Origin: Silvibacterium bohemicum
GTDB taxonomy: Bacteria; Acidobacteriota; Terriglobia; Terriglobales; Acidobacteriaceae
Direction: 5' to 3'
NCBI RefSeq assembly: GCF_001006305.1
Contig: NZ_LBHJ01000008.1
Coordinates: 214,549-278,548 of the forward strand
DNA: 64,000 nucleotides
The notes under the pieces were generated by a model. It saw only the letters and a program-made list of their open reading frames with translations, was not told where the DNA came from and made no database searches. Below are positions 26,395-39,308 of the stretch, piece after piece. The position numbers and the translations under genes were made by a program. Positions within the stretch are counted from its first letter, which is position 1. The number at the start of each line of letters is the position of its first letter.

Positions 26395-28167
26395 TCAACG
26401 TCCGTGAGTTTCGCCCTTATACACCGTCTTCCCACCCACAACCGTCCGCAGCACCTGCGTCTTCAAAATCTCCGCTGGAACAACCGCCGTCGGGTCGCGA
26501 TCCAGGACTACGAAATCGGCCGCGTAGCCTGGCGCCAGCTTGCCCTTCCACGGTTCTGTGAATTCGGCATAGGCCGAGCCTTGGGTGTAGGCGTAGAGCG
26601 CCTGCCATATGGTGATCTTCTGCTCGGGATGGTAGGTCATCGTTCCTGTCTCGTTCCTGCGTGTGACCGCCGCATAGACGCCGCGAAAGGGCGTGACCGG
26701 CTCCACGGGATAATCGGTCCCGAAGGCCAGCGGAACGCCCGCGTCGAGAAAGCTCTTCCACGCATACGATCCCTTGGCCCGCTCCGGCCCCAGCCGCTGC
26801 TCCGCCCAGTTCATATCGGTCAGCAGGTGATTGGGCTGCATCGATGCAATCACGCCGAGCTGCTTGTAGCGTGCGAAGTCTCCCGCATCCACCACCTGCG
26901 AGTGCTCGATGCGATAACGGGGATCGCGAAACCCGATGCGCATGGCGCGCCGCACATTGTTATGGAACGGCCGATGCGACTGCGGATAGGGAGGAGAGAT
27001 CTGCGGCGTCAGCTGCGGCTTGGTGGCCGCTTCAGCAGCCGCGAAGGCGTCCAGAGCCATGCTCACCGCGCGGTCGCCGATGGCGTGAAAGCCCATCTGG
27101 AAGCCGGCCTTCGCCCGTTCGATGGCCATCGGATTCAGCGTCTCCTGCTGATAGCGCGGGATACCGGAGTTGCCCGGATCGTCGGCGTAGGCTCCATTCA
27201 GCGCAGCCGTGCGCGATCCCAGCGAGCCATCCATGAAGCCCTTCAGCATGGTGGTGTGCAGCATGCGATCGTTCGCATCGTGATAACTGCGGTGTGTCTG
27301 CAGCAGCTCAATTGGAGCATCGAAGGGCAGCCACTCGCTCACCCGCACCGGGAGCGCTCCCTCACGCTCCAACTGCTCATAGACCAGAAAATCATCCCAC
27401 TCCGAATTGTCCTGTACTGAGGTGATGCCGTGCGCCGCCGCATCCTGCAATGCCAGCAAGTCACCCTTACGGCGTAGCTCCGAAGTTGGCGGCGGAATAT
27501 GTTTCTCGATCAGTGCCTGCGCGGTCTCGCGAATGATCCCCGTCGGATGACCCTCCGCGTCGCGGTCGATCTTGCCGCCCTGCGGATCGGGCGTGTCGCG
27601 CGTGATCTGCGCAGCAGTCAACGCCGCCGTGTTCGCGATGGCAATATGCCCGTCGACCCGCACCAGGAACGCCGGATGACCGCCCGTGACCGCATCGAGA
27701 TCGGCTTTCGCCGGCAGTTTTTTCGACTCCCACAGCGTGTGATCCCATCCACCGCCGGTCAGCCACGCGGAAGGTGCAGCGGCTTCTGCTGCCTTGCGAA
27801 TACGCGACTGCATCTCGACCAGCGACTGGCTGCCGGTGAGATCGACCGAGAGCTTGATCCGCCCGGCATCGCCCAGATGTACATGGGCATCGTTGAAGCC
27901 CGGCATCACGAACGCGCCATGCAGGTCGATGAGCTGCGTATTCGCGCCGCGATACGCCGCCTTCACGGCATCATCGTTTCCCACGCCGATGACGTTGCCC
28001 CCGGCCACGGCAAAGGCCTGCACCCGCTCCGCGCTGGGACCATCCATGCCGTTCCCGGTAAGTACATTGCCATGAAAGTAGATCGCATCGGCAATGGGAT
28101 GCGTCTGCGCAGCGGCCATGGTCGCAAGCAGGGAAGCGAATAAGAAGAAGGACCAACGTGCGTTCAC
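26395..28167 (-). CDS. Secreted amidohydrolase (YtcJ-like)
   Basis: A 590-residue protein with a signal peptide (MNARWSFFLFASLLATMAAA). VMPGFNDAHVHLGDAG gives the HxH metal ligands, HAIGDRAV and YRIEHSQVVD later histidines, and AFGTDYPVEPVTPF the catalytic Asp, all in the order of the YtcJ-type amidohydrolase family. The small beta domain formed by both ends carries the N-terminal GNVLTGNG and the C-terminal AADFVVLDRDP. The substrate is unknown; an exported location is unusual for nucleotide-type amidohydrolases but common in this subfamily. Confidence 0.88.
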   Translation of the reverse strand: MNARWSFFLFASLLATMAAAQTHPIADAIYFHGNVLTGNGMDGPSAERVQAFAVAGGNVIGVGNDDAVKAAYRGANTQLIDLHGAFVMPGFNDAHVHLGDAGRIKLSVDLTGSQSLVEMQSRIRKAAEAAAPSAWLTGGGWDHTLWESKKLPAKADLDAVTGGHPAFLVRVDGHIAIANTAALTAAQITRDTPDPQGGKIDRDAEGHPTGIIRETAQALIEKHIPPPTSELRRKGDLLALQDAAAHGITSVQDNSEWDDFLVYEQLEREGALPVRVSEWLPFDAPIELLQTHRSYHDANDRMLHTTMLKGFMDGSLGSRTAALNGAYADDPGNSGIPRYQQETLNPMAIERAKAGFQMGFHAIGDRAVSMALDAFAAAEAATKPQLTPQISPPYPQSHRPFHNNVRRAMRIGFRDPRYRIEHSQVVDAGDFARYKQLGVIASMQPNHLLTDMNWAEQRLGPERAKGSYAWKSFLDAGVPLAFGTDYPVEPVTPFRGVYAAVTRRNETGTMTYHPEQKITIWQALYAYTQGSAYAEFTEPWKGKLAPGYAADFVVLDRDPTAVVPAEILKTQVLRTVVGGKTVYKGETHGR

Positions 28168-28212
28168 GCGAGCAGTCTATCAACCGGCAGGCGAGGATGG
28201 CTGGCTTTCTGC

Positions 28213-29445
28213 TCAGCCCGTAGCCATGGCCAGCAGCAGAAGCAGCACGCGGCGCAGCCCCAGCTCGCGTCCCTTCGCGTCGTACCACTCGCCGCGGGTG
28301 TGGATGCCTCCGCCTTCGCCGCCCGCGCCCAGGCTCACCGCGCTCACCCCGCGCGAAAGCGGGATATTCGCGTCGGTCGACGCCACGCGCAGCTCGGTGC
28401 GAATGCTCAAGTGCCGGTCGACGGCACGCAGCACATCGAGCAGCGGCGCATCGGGCGCCAACCGACCCGCGGGACGCGATCCTATCTTCTCGATGCTGAA
28501 TTCGAGAGCATGCTTGCGCCGGCTGCTACTCGCAACGGTCTGGTTGACCGCGATCACCGCGTCCTCGATCGCGCGATGCAGCTCCACCTCCAGCCGGATC
28601 AGCTGCTCGGGGTCGGTCGACCGCAGATCGAAGCGTGCGGAAGCCTGTTCGGGGATGGCGTTGATCGCCGTGCCGCCGTCAATCGTTCCCACATTCAGCG
28701 TGGTCCGCGGCGAGCCTTCCAGATCGAGCTCCGCCAGCTTCGCAATCGCCTGGCTTAGCGTGACGATGGGATTCGGCCGTCCCGCATCCGTCCATGAATG
28801 GCCGCCCGGCCCGCGCAGCGTCACCAGATAGCGCTGGCTGCCCAGAGCATCGGTGACGGCCACCTCGTGCCCCGCGCCGTCCAGCACGATGTGCGCGCCG
28901 ATCCGGTCTCTCCACTCCGCGTGATCGTAGATGTAGCGAATGCCGCGCAGGTCACCCTCGCCCTCTTCGCCGACATTGCCGGCAAAGACCACGTTGCAAC
29001 CCGGCACAATGCCGGCCTGCTGAATCGCCGCCGCCAGGGCCAGAAGACAGACCACGCCGGCGCCGTTGTCGCAGGCTCCCGGCGCATAGAGCCGGGTGTC
29101 TTCCACCCGGGGTTCGATCGGCATGTCAGCAGGAAAGACGGTATCGATATGCGCGGAGAGAATCAGCCATTCTTCGCAGGGCTGCGGAGCCTTCAGCACG
29201 CCGATGGCGTTGCCCATCGCGTCCAGCGCGACATCCGACAGACCATGCTCGCGAAAGCGCTCGCACACCCACTCCGCCCGCGGACGCTCGCCAAAGGGAG
29301 GAGCCGCGACCGCCACCAACTCAGTCTGCCAGCGCAGGATCTGCCGCTCCTGCAGATGCAGCCACTGAAAGGCCTGATGGACACGCCGGTCCGCCGCCAG
29401 CTGCGCGATGCGTGCAAATGCCGAAACTGGAGCGGTCGAAGCCAT
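28213..29445 (-). CDS. M20-family metallopeptidase
   Basis: A 410-residue zinc peptidase. LSAHIDTVFP holds the first zinc His and Asp, GACDNGAG the bridging Asp, GEEGEGD the catalytic Glu and zinc Glu, and the dimerisation-domain insertion starts near LVTLRGPGGHSWTDAG. GGIHTRGEWYD supplies the last His. The M20 group cleaves small peptides or acylated amino acids; no closer substrate can be given. No signal peptide is present. It lies 45 bp behind the amidohydrolase start on the same strand and may be its upstream operon partner. Confidence 0.85.
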   Translation of the reverse strand: MASTAPVSAFARIAQLAADRRVHQAFQWLHLQERQILRWQTELVAVAAPPFGERPRAEWVCERFREHGLSDVALDAMGNAIGVLKAPQPCEEWLILSAHIDTVFPADMPIEPRVEDTRLYAPGACDNGAGVVCLLALAAAIQQAGIVPGCNVVFAGNVGEEGEGDLRGIRYIYDHAEWRDRIGAHIVLDGAGHEVAVTDALGSQRYLVTLRGPGGHSWTDAGRPNPIVTLSQAIAKLAELDLEGSPRTTLNVGTIDGGTAINAIPEQASARFDLRSTDPEQLIRLEVELHRAIEDAVIAVNQTVASSSRRKHALEFSIEKIGSRPAGRLAPDAPLLDVLRAVDRHLSIRTELRVASTDANIPLSRGVSAVSLGAGGEGGGIHTRGEWYDAKGRELGLRRVLLLLLAMATG

Positions 29446-29463
29446 GAAGTATCAGCCTAGCAG

Positions 29464-29512
29464 GACTCGCCGTCCGGGCAACTGCGCTTCGCGCCACCCC
29501 GCTTGCGCGATG
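29464..29512. repeat. Family C repeat
   Basis: ACTCGCCGTCCGGGC and GCGCTTCGCGCCACCCCGCT end with TGCGCGATGA. A second shortened unit follows at about 29582-29612 (CGTCCGGGCATCCGCGCTTC). Confidence 0.65.
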
Positions 29513-29615
29513 ATCCGGTGTGAATCGGCTTGCGTGGCCATATCGTTGCTCGGCTTTATCTTTAAATGGCTTGGCCTGTTTCCCGTCCGGGCATCCGCGC
29601 TTCGCGCGACAAGAG

Positions 29616-30425
29616 CTAATACTCCACGCTGTCCAAAAACAATCCTCGTGCCGGAGCCGTCGCTCCCGCCTCGGCCCGCGACCGCTTCTCCAGGATGACC
29701 GGAATATCCTCGGCAGCGAAATGCCCTCGCCCCACATCGAGGAAGGTGCCGACCAGATTGCGCACCATGTGGTGCAGGAATCCGCTGCCGCGTACGCGAT
29801 AGACCAGCAGCTCGCCTTCGTCCGTTTCGCGCAGGGAGAGTTCCGAGGCAAAGATTCGCCGGACATTCCCTGGCCCATCAGTCTCCGGCCCGTCGTCGGA
29901 GTCATCACCCGAATCCGCGGCCTCCGCCTGCCGCGTCGTCAGATCGGGATCGGTGGCTGCAAACGAGGTGAAATCGTGTTCGCCCACCACCAGCGGAACG
30001 GCGGCCAGCATCCGTTCCACATGCAGCGGCCAGTTCAGTGCATAGACATACCGCGCCAGCCAGGGAGAGCAGATCTCTCCGCGAAAGATGCGGTATTCGT
30101 AGGTCTTGGCGGAGACACTATGCCGGGCGTGGAAATCCTCCGCCGCATGTTCCGCTCCCATCACCCGGATCGCGGGAGGCAGGGTACGGTTCAGCGCCCG
30201 ATGCAGATTGGCCGGCGGGATGGGAGCATTCAGCCGGAACGACGCCACCTGCCCCAGCGCGTGAACCCCTGCATCCGTCCGGCCGCTGCCTTGCGGCAGC
30301 ACGCGTTCCCCGGTCACGCGCTCGATGGCATCGGCGAGCGCGCCCTGCACCGTCGGCCGGTCGGGCTGCACCTGCCAGCCGTGAAAATCGGTGCCATCGT
30401 AAGCGAGAGTGAGCTTCCAGTTCAT
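29616..30425 (-). CDS. truA: tRNA pseudouridine(38-40) synthase
   Basis: A 269-residue enzyme that isomerises uridines 38-40 in the tRNA anticodon arm. LAYDGTDFHGWQVQP opens the protein, and GSGRTDAGVHALGQV carries the catalytic Asp (D51). KTYEYRIF, GEHDFTSFAATDP and GSGFLHHMVRNLVGTFLDVG complete the signature. An acidic stretch (EAADSGDDSDDGPETDGPG) is inserted in the second half where most TruA proteins have a short loop. It is translated from a minus-strand ATG divergent from the TolC-like gene at 30777. Confidence 0.95.
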   Translation of the reverse strand: MNWKLTLAYDGTDFHGWQVQPDRPTVQGALADAIERVTGERVLPQGSGRTDAGVHALGQVASFRLNAPIPPANLHRALNRTLPPAIRVMGAEHAAEDFHARHSVSAKTYEYRIFRGEICSPWLARYVYALNWPLHVERMLAAVPLVVGEHDFTSFAATDPDLTTRQAEAADSGDDSDDGPETDGPGNVRRIFASELSLRETDEGELLVYRVRGSGFLHHMVRNLVGTFLDVGRGHFAAEDIPVILEKRSRAEAGATAPARGLFLDSVEY

Positions 30426-30776
30426 AGGCCAGTGGAGGGGTGAGGCAGTTTCCTTTTCGATACCGGGTCAGCCCGCATTTTCGCAGATTCCGAAGAACTT
30501 CTGGGTCTTTCTGGATGACAGAATCATCAGATGGCCTGCGATATACTCGGTCTTTCTTTCCGGCAGCCTTACTTTCTGCACGTTGTCGCGGTCTTCTACA
30601 GGACCCGGGAACGAAGCCGGAGCCATTCGCGTATAGAAAACTGGCCGGAGACCCCATTCCGAGCCGGATCGTCAGCTAGAGGTTCATCCCTAACGGCTGG
30701 CGCAGAACGAAATAGCAAGAGCCAGGCGCATGACTCGGGGAATACCCGCGCGCCAGTTTGAATTTGGAGAGGGTGA
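30426..30776. other. 350-bp leader/intergenic region upstream of the TolC-like gene
   Basis: It must contain the divergent promoters of truA and the TolC-like gene. GGAGAGGG just before 30777 is the ribosome site. Short frames here lack any family character. No RNA gene is recognised. Confidence 0.5.
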
Positions 30777-33002
30777 ATGCAATTTTTCGCTAAGCGGCAA
30801 AAGGCTGTGTCCAGGAAGCCGGTTCCCAGCTTGTTTTTGAAACTGAAGGCAGGAGCAGCGGTCAGCTGCCTGTTGCTCGGCACCGCTCCCGGTTATGCCT
30901 CTACAGGATTTCAGGCGGCGCCGGCGCAGAACTCGCCCCAGCCGAACGCCACCGGACATGTCAGCGCCCCTGGATTGCCTCCGGAGCCGGCTCCGAATTA
31001 CACCCAGCCTCTCTATATGCGCCCCGGCCTGCGCAATTTCGGCAAGGAGCGCGGCTACTTTCCCAACCCGTTAGCGCCTTATAAGCCGACCACGGCCCCG
31101 ATGGGCAATTTCTCGAACTCCCCCAAGCTCGAAGACCTCATCAAGAACGGCAAGATCTATCTCAGCCTCAGCGACGCCGTCCTGCTGGCGCTTGAGAACA
31201 ACTACGACATCGCCATCCAGCGCTACAACCTCGATATCGCGGACACCGATATCCTGCGCGCCCGCTCCGGAACCAGCGTGCTGCTCGGCGTGAGCAGCGG
31301 CCTTGTGACAGGGACGCTGGGCAGTACCGGTACAACAGTGACTGGCGGCGGCGGCCCCGGTGGCACCAGCGCGGGCGCAGGCGGCGCTGGCACCGGCGCA
31401 GGCGGCCAGGCCCTTAGCACCAACGGCGCCGGTCCGGTACCCGAACAGATGGATCCGGCGTTAACCGGCACGGTGCAGCTCGAGCGCCAGACCACGGCCG
31501 AGCTGAATCCCTTGTTCTCTGGCAGCAACAACCTTACCCAGAACACGAACACCTACAACTTTGCCTACAATCAGGGCTTCATCACCGGAACTCAGCTCCA
31601 GGTAACCTTCAACAACACCTACCAAACCTCGAACAGCGAATTCAATACTTACAGCCCGGCTTACCAGACCACCTTCAATGCCCAGCTCACCCAGCACCTG
31701 CTGCAGGGTTTCGGCCGGGGCGTCAATGGACGCTTTATCGTTCAAGCCAAGAATGACCGCCGCATCGCCGATTCCGCCTTTCGCCAGCAGCTGCTTTACA
31801 CCGTTAATCAGATAGAGAACATTTACTGGGGGCTGGTCAGCGCGTATGAAGATCTGCAGGCCAAGAACCGCTCCCTCGAGCAATCGGCTCGCCTGCTCGA
31901 CGACGACAAAAAGGCGTTGGAGATTGGCACCATGGCTCCGCTCGACGTAGTGAGCGCCAACAGCTCTGTCGAATCGGACAAGCAGGCCGTGATCACCTCG
32001 CAAAGCAATCTGGAATACCAGCAGCTAATCATGAAGCAGGCTATTTCGCGCAGCCTGGAAGATCCGGTGCTGGCCAATGCTCCGGTCATTCCTACCGATC
32101 GCATCAGCCTGATCGAGATGCCGGAAGAGCGCGAGTCCGCCGATGACCTGGTCCGCCAGGCGGAGGCCAACAGCCCCACCATCGAGCAGTCCATCATCAC
32201 GCTGAAGAATGACGAGGTCACGCTGAAAGGCGCAAAGAACGGCCTGCTGCCCCAGGTCGATGTCTACGCATTCTACGGAGCGTCGGGTCTGGGCGGCACG
32301 CAGAGTCCTGGCTGCATCAACTTCGAGACCGGCGCGTCTTGCCCCGCGGGAACCTATCCTCCTGTCACCTACGGCAGCGCGTTCTCGAATCTGTTCAACA
32401 GCAGCAGCCCGAGCAAGGGCGCTGGATTGACCCTCAATGTCCCCATCCGCAATCGTTTTGCGCAATCTGTGCAGGCCCGGTCGGAGCTTGAATTCCGTCA
32501 GGCGCAGATGCGTCTGCAGCAGCTCTATGTGCAGACCCGGATGAACGTCATCAACGCGCAGTTCGCGCTCACCAACGATCGCGCTTCGGTGCAGTCTGCC
32601 AATGCAACGCGCGACTACGACCGGCAGAGCCTGGACGCGGAAGAGAAGAAGCTGCACCTGGGCGCTTCGACCACGGCGCTTGTGCTTCAGCAGCAGCGGG
32701 CTCTTGCGATTGCGGAAAACAGTGTGATCTCGGCGACCGCAAAGTACGCCATCGACCGCGCGGCTCTCGAACAGATCCTCGCCAGCACCCTCGACCGCTA
32801 CGGAATCGCCATCGCCGACGCCGTCTCCGGCAAGGTAACCTCACCGCCCGTCATCCCGGGATTGGAGCCAGCCAAGCAGGAGCCCGAGGTCACCGTGCCG
32901 GGGCAACAGCAGACCCTGCAAAAACAGGAGCAGCAAGGGCCAACGCAAGCGCAGCCGATACCCCAGCAACCCCCGCCGCCGCCGCAAACACCGCAGCGTT
33001 AA
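30777..33002 (+). CDS. TolC-family outer-membrane efflux protein
   Basis: A 741-residue protein, longer than TolC (about 470). After a signal region (LKLKAGAAVSCLLLGTAPGYA), the first OEP repeat begins ISLSDAVLLALENNYDI-like (LSLSDAVLLALENNYDIAIQ). The second is marked by coiled-coil helices with ARLLDDDKKALEIGTMAPLD, then KNDEVTLKGAKNGLLPQVDV, and finishes with the typical ATTALVLQQQRALAIAENSV. Two departures from TolC are a Gly/Thr/Ala-rich insertion around residues 180-220 (TGGGGPGGTSAGAGGAG) and a disordered Gln/Pro tail. It should form the outer-membrane channel of a tripartite pump, but no inner-membrane partner adjoins. Confidence 0.87.
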   Translation: MQFFAKRQKAVSRKPVPSLFLKLKAGAAVSCLLLGTAPGYASTGFQAAPAQNSPQPNATGHVSAPGLPPEPAPNYTQPLYMRPGLRNFGKERGYFPNPLAPYKPTTAPMGNFSNSPKLEDLIKNGKIYLSLSDAVLLALENNYDIAIQRYNLDIADTDILRARSGTSVLLGVSSGLVTGTLGSTGTTVTGGGGPGGTSAGAGGAGTGAGGQALSTNGAGPVPEQMDPALTGTVQLERQTTAELNPLFSGSNNLTQNTNTYNFAYNQGFITGTQLQVTFNNTYQTSNSEFNTYSPAYQTTFNAQLTQHLLQGFGRGVNGRFIVQAKNDRRIADSAFRQQLLYTVNQIENIYWGLVSAYEDLQAKNRSLEQSARLLDDDKKALEIGTMAPLDVVSANSSVESDKQAVITSQSNLEYQQLIMKQAISRSLEDPVLANAPVIPTDRISLIEMPEERESADDLVRQAEANSPTIEQSIITLKNDEVTLKGAKNGLLPQVDVYAFYGASGLGGTQSPGCINFETGASCPAGTYPPVTYGSAFSNLFNSSSPSKGAGLTLNVPIRNRFAQSVQARSELEFRQAQMRLQQLYVQTRMNVINAQFALTNDRASVQSANATRDYDRQSLDAEEKKLHLGASTTALVLQQQRALAIAENSVISATAKYAIDRAALEQILASTLDRYGIAIADAVSGKVTSPPVIPGLEPAKQEPEVTVPGQQQTLQKQEQQGPTQAQPIPQQPPPPPQTPQR

Positions 33003-33049
33003 GCTTGCATCCATCGCCGCTGCTGTGCACACGGCGGCGGCGATGGAGC

Positions 33050-33352
33050 CTAAGAAGCATGAAGGTCGATATTGATCGAACCATCGGGAAAGTCGGCGCG
33101 TAGCTCCAGCGTGCCGCCCAGCGCCTCCACGTACTCCCTGAGGGTGCTGAGATACATGTCGGTGCGGCTTTCCAGCTTGGACACCGAACCCTGATCGACC
33201 TGCAGGCGTTCCGCCATGGTTGTCTGCGTCAAGCTGCGAGCTTTGCGCAGCTTGCCCAGCGGCAGTGTCGCAAGCGTTTCCTTTAGCCGTTTATCCAGGC
33301 GCGCCTGGCTCTCCGGTGACATCTCTTTACGAATCTTTGTCCAGCTCTTCAT
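33050..33352 (-). CDS. higA: HigA-like XRE-family antitoxin
   Basis: A 100-residue protein with a helix-turn-helix: LRKARSLTQTTMAERLQVDQ and GSVSKLESRTDMYLSTLREY form the XRE fold. The C-terminal strand LELRADFPDGSINI is typical of HigA-like antitoxins. It should neutralise the toxin encoded upstream and repress the shared promoter. Its ATG overlaps the toxin stop by 4 bp. The toxin-first order is characteristic of higBA. Confidence 0.85.
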   Translation of the reverse strand: MKSWTKIRKEMSPESQARLDKRLKETLATLPLGKLRKARSLTQTTMAERLQVDQGSVSKLESRTDMYLSTLREYVEALGGTLELRADFPDGSINIDLHAS

Positions 33353-33693
33353 CCCAGCGCCTCCAGGTGCTTCGCATAAATCTTCTCGGCCTGCGGTATG
33401 GCCTTCTCATACCATCGGCTGTCGCCGGTCTTATCGCCTTCCAGCAGCAGCAACGCCACTCGCCGGGGATCGAAGGCACAGAGCACTTGGTAGGGCCGAC
33501 CCTCATGCTGCACCCGAAGTTCTTTCAGATTCGGGTACCGTGATCCTTTCAGTGTGTCCGCATAAGGTCGGGACAAGGCTGGCCCCAGCTCGGCAAGCAG
33601 GTCGAAGCCGTGACCGACACTTTCCTGCTCGGCCTGGGTGAGGGTGTTCCACCAGGCCTCGCATTCGTCGCTTAACTCGACGTCCCACGCCAC
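33349..33693 (-). CDS. higB: HigB-like RelE-superfamily toxin
   Basis: A 114-residue ribosome-dependent mRNA interferase of the HigB/phage-derived Gp49-like group. ECEAWWNTLTQAEQESVGHG at the start, YPNLKELRVQHEGRPYQVLC carrying the conserved basic residue, FDPRRVALLLLEGDKTGDSR and the C-terminal AEKIYAKHLEAL are all family features. The first gene of the pair, it is followed directly by higA. The 5' flank (33694-34060) contains repeats rather than genes. Confidence 0.85.
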   Translation of the reverse strand: MAWDVELSDECEAWWNTLTQAEQESVGHGFDLLAELGPALSRPYADTLKGSRYPNLKELRVQHEGRPYQVLCAFDPRRVALLLLEGDKTGDSRWYEKAIPQAEKIYAKHLEALG

Positions 33694-33772
33694 GTCTTGA
33701 ATATGGCATGAAATCCATATGGACGCAAGTTCATATTCGCTCAGAGTACATCAGCCGCTTACATAAACGGCC

Positions 33773-33888
33773 GTCACTTTGACGACCGACGAGAGGAAGA
33801 ATTTCGAGGATTTTTTCAGCAGATTTATATTCAGTATATTCAGATCAAACGCGCTGAGATTCTTCCTCCCGATGGTTGTCAGAATGAC
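33773..33888. repeat. Family A palindromic repeat, expanded
   Basis: Opens GTCACTTTGACGACC and closes GGTTGTCAGAATGAC. The centre is AT-rich (ATTTATATTCAGTATATTCA), so this copy is about 30 bp longer than the others. The gap up to carA otherwise holds only the family C unit. Confidence 0.7.
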
Positions 33889-33973
33889 GGGCTTGGTGAA
33901 GAGGAGTCGTGGGTGGGACGCGACGAAACAAGCGACGGTGTGGGCACGAGAGCAGTCATTCACAAAGGATTCA

Positions 33974-34028
33974 TCGCGCAAGCGGGGTGGCGCCGAAGGC
34001 TCGGATGCCTGGACGGCCAGTCCCTGAT
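33974..34028. repeat. Family C repeat, inverted
   Basis: TCATCGCGCAAGCGGGGTGG through CTGGACGGCCAGT is the reverse complement of the units at 24680 and 29464. It ends about 30 bp before carA. Confidence 0.65.
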
Positions 34029-34060
34029 AGAATCGATTGAATCCACACATTGGAGTAGCG

Positions 34061-35191
34061 ATGCAAGCTATCCTTGCGCTCGAAGACGGGCGCATTTTCC
34101 GGGGTGAGGGCTACGGCGCCAAGGGCGAATGTTATGGCGAAGTCGTTTTCAATACATCACTGACCGGCTACCAGGAAATCTTCACTGACCCGTCTTATGC
34201 GGGGCAGATCGTCGTTCTTACCAATCCCCAAATCGGCAACTACGGCACCAATTCCGCCGACAACGAAGCCAACAAGCCCTTCATCGAAGGCCTCGTCACC
34301 CGCGAGTTCTCTCCTATCTCTTCCAACTGGCGCTCGCAGCAGGTGGCTGACGAGTATCTCGAGCGCTTCCAGGTTCCTGTCATTTCAGAAATCGACACGC
34401 GCGCGCTGGTGCGCCATCTGCGCACGCATGGAGTGATGCGCGGCGTGATCTCGTCGATCGAGACCGATCCCGAAGTGCTTATCGCGAAGGCCCGCTCCAT
34501 CCGCAAGATGGATGGAACCGACCTGGCCAAGGTGGTCTCCACCAAAACGCGGTACGACTGGGAAGAGGACAGCGCCGACCCGCTCCATCGGGAAGAGACT
34601 CGAGTCATTGAACCGCGCCCCAATCTTCATGTGGTCGCCTACGACTACGGCATCAAGAAAAACATCCTGCGCATGTTGTCGCAGGAGGGCTGCCGCGTGA
34701 CCGTCGTTCCCGCCGAAACATCGGCCGAAGATGTGCTCGGAATGAATCCCGATGGCGTCTTTCTCTCCAATGGACCCGGCGATCCCGAGCCGCTCGACTA
34801 CGCGCAGCGCGACATTCGCAAGATGGCGGGAAAGGTGCCGGTCTTCGGTATCTGCCTCGGCCATCAACTCATCGGACTGGCGCTGGGCGGCAAGACCTAC
34901 AAGCTCAAGTTCGGACATCACGGCGGCAACCATCCGGTGAAGCAGATCGACACCGGCAAGGTGGAGATCACCAGCCAGAACCACAACTACTCCGTCGATC
35001 CGGATTCGCTGAATCAGAACGAAGTCGACCTGACGCACATCAACCTCAACGACAACACGCTCGAAGGGCTGCGCCACCGCACCATGCCGCTGCTGAGCGT
35101 GCAGTACCACCCCGAAGCCAGCCCCGGCCCACACGACTCCAACTACCTCTTCAAGGACTTCCGCAAGATGATGGAGGAGTGGAAGAAGTGA
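34061..35191 (+). CDS. carA: Carbamoyl-phosphate synthase small subunit
   Basis: A 376-residue glutamine amidotransferase subunit supplying ammonia to CarB for carbamoyl phosphate, used for arginine and pyrimidines. The N-terminal half has [20 protein letters not shown] and QIGNYGTN. The class I amidotransferase half has [17 protein letters not shown] with the nucleophile Cys and [11 protein letters not shown] with the His-x-Glu pair. GGAG lies 8 nt before the ATG at 34061, which is preferred over the upstream in-frame ATG at 34037. carB follows after about 100 bp on the same strand. Confidence 0.96.
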   Translation: MQAILALEDGRIFRGEGYGAKGECYGEVVFNTSLTGYQEIFTDPSYAGQIVVLTNPQIGNYGTNSADNEANKPFIEGLVTREFSPISSNWRSQQVADEYLERFQVPVISEIDTRALVRHLRTHGVMRGVISSIETDPEVLIAKARSIRKMDGTDLAKVVSTKTRYDWEEDSADPLHREETRVIEPRPNLHVVAYDYGIKKNILRMLSQEGCRVTVVPAETSAEDVLGMNPDGVFLSNGPGDPEPLDYAQRDIRKMAGKVPVFGICLGHQLIGLALGGKTYKLKFGHHGGNHPVKQIDTGKVEITSQNHNYSVDPDSLNQNEVDLTHINLNDNTLEGLRHRTMPLLSVQYHPEASPGPHDSNYLFKDFRKMMEEWKK

Positions 35192-35294
35192 GGAATCAGG
35201 CGTTGAGAAAGAGCAGTTTCAAGTGGCGGGCTTAACGTCCCGCCATTTTTATGACACATGCAGCACAGAAATTTTGAGAAGGCAGAAGAACTAA

Positions 35295-38594
<3,300 letters not shown>

Positions 38595-38616
38595 GGCGAG
38601 CGGTCAAGGAAACCGG

Positions 38617-38661
38617 GTGCCCCATCCTTTCGCGCACCATGCGAAAGGGTGGGAGACCACA
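38617..38661. repeat. Family D-related hairpin after carB
   Basis: CCCATCCTTTCGC (38621-38633) pairs with GCGAAAGGGTGGG (38641-38653), a strong stem between the convergent carB and methyltransferase genes. No T-run follows, so terminator action is uncertain. Confidence 0.6.
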
Positions 38662-38675
38662 TCGGTCACTCCCTC

Positions 38676-39254
38676 TCAAAGCACAAACGGAATCAGCGCA
38701 TGCACGCGCTGTCGGTAATCGACATACTGCGCTCCAAACTGATGCAGCATGAACTGCTCCTCGGTCTGAGACTTCAGCCAGAAGCCGAGCCCGATAACAA
38801 AAACACCCACGAAGGCTCGTGTGATACCGATGATCATTGCGGTGCCCAGCAGAGCGATCAACAGCCCGGTATAGATCGGATGCCGCACAATCCGGTAAGG
38901 CCCGCGCAGCACCAATTGATGGTCTTGCTTGATGGTCACTGCCGAGCTCCAGTTCCTGCCCAGAACCACGCGCGCCCATACGCAGAACAGCAGTCCGGCC
39001 AGAGTCAACGTGCCGCCGCTCAGCACTATCGGCGCGTTCTCCGGCATTAGCTGTACCGCCAGCCACCCGCTCGTAATCCAATGGTGGAGGTTGAACATCA
39101 GCGCCACTCCGAGAAGGACAAGGGCCGACTGCAGGAGCCGGGAGCCGCCGCTCTGCACCTGCACCGATCGCTTGGACGCCAATCCTGCCAAGAACCAGAG
39201 GACAAGAAATGCAACCCACAGCCAGGTCACTGCGATATCGACGACGGCAATCAT
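38676..39254 (-). CDS. Integral-membrane methyltransferase, ICMT/PEMT-like
   Basis: A 192-residue protein with about five membrane helices. The C-terminal signature of isoprenylcysteine carboxyl methyltransferase-like enzymes is present: LVLRGPYRIVRHPIYTGLLI (SAM-binding RHPxY), followed by helices and EEQFMLHQFGAQYVDYRQRV, the substrate-side motif. It likely methylates a membrane-associated lipid or small molecule using SAM. Protein prenylation is not known in such bacteria, so the substrate is open. Confidence 0.8.
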   Translation of the reverse strand: MIAVVDIAVTWLWVAFLVLWFLAGLASKRSVQVQSGGSRLLQSALVLLGVALMFNLHHWITSGWLAVQLMPENAPIVLSGGTLTLAGLLFCVWARVVLGRNWSSAVTIKQDHQLVLRGPYRIVRHPIYTGLLIALLGTAMIIGITRAFVGVFVIGLGFWLKSQTEEQFMLHQFGAQYVDYRQRVHALIPFVL

Positions 39255-39308
39255 AGCGCCTCCTTACCTGCTCATACGAAGGCAGGCTGCAGGAGGTTCA
39301 ATGATCGA

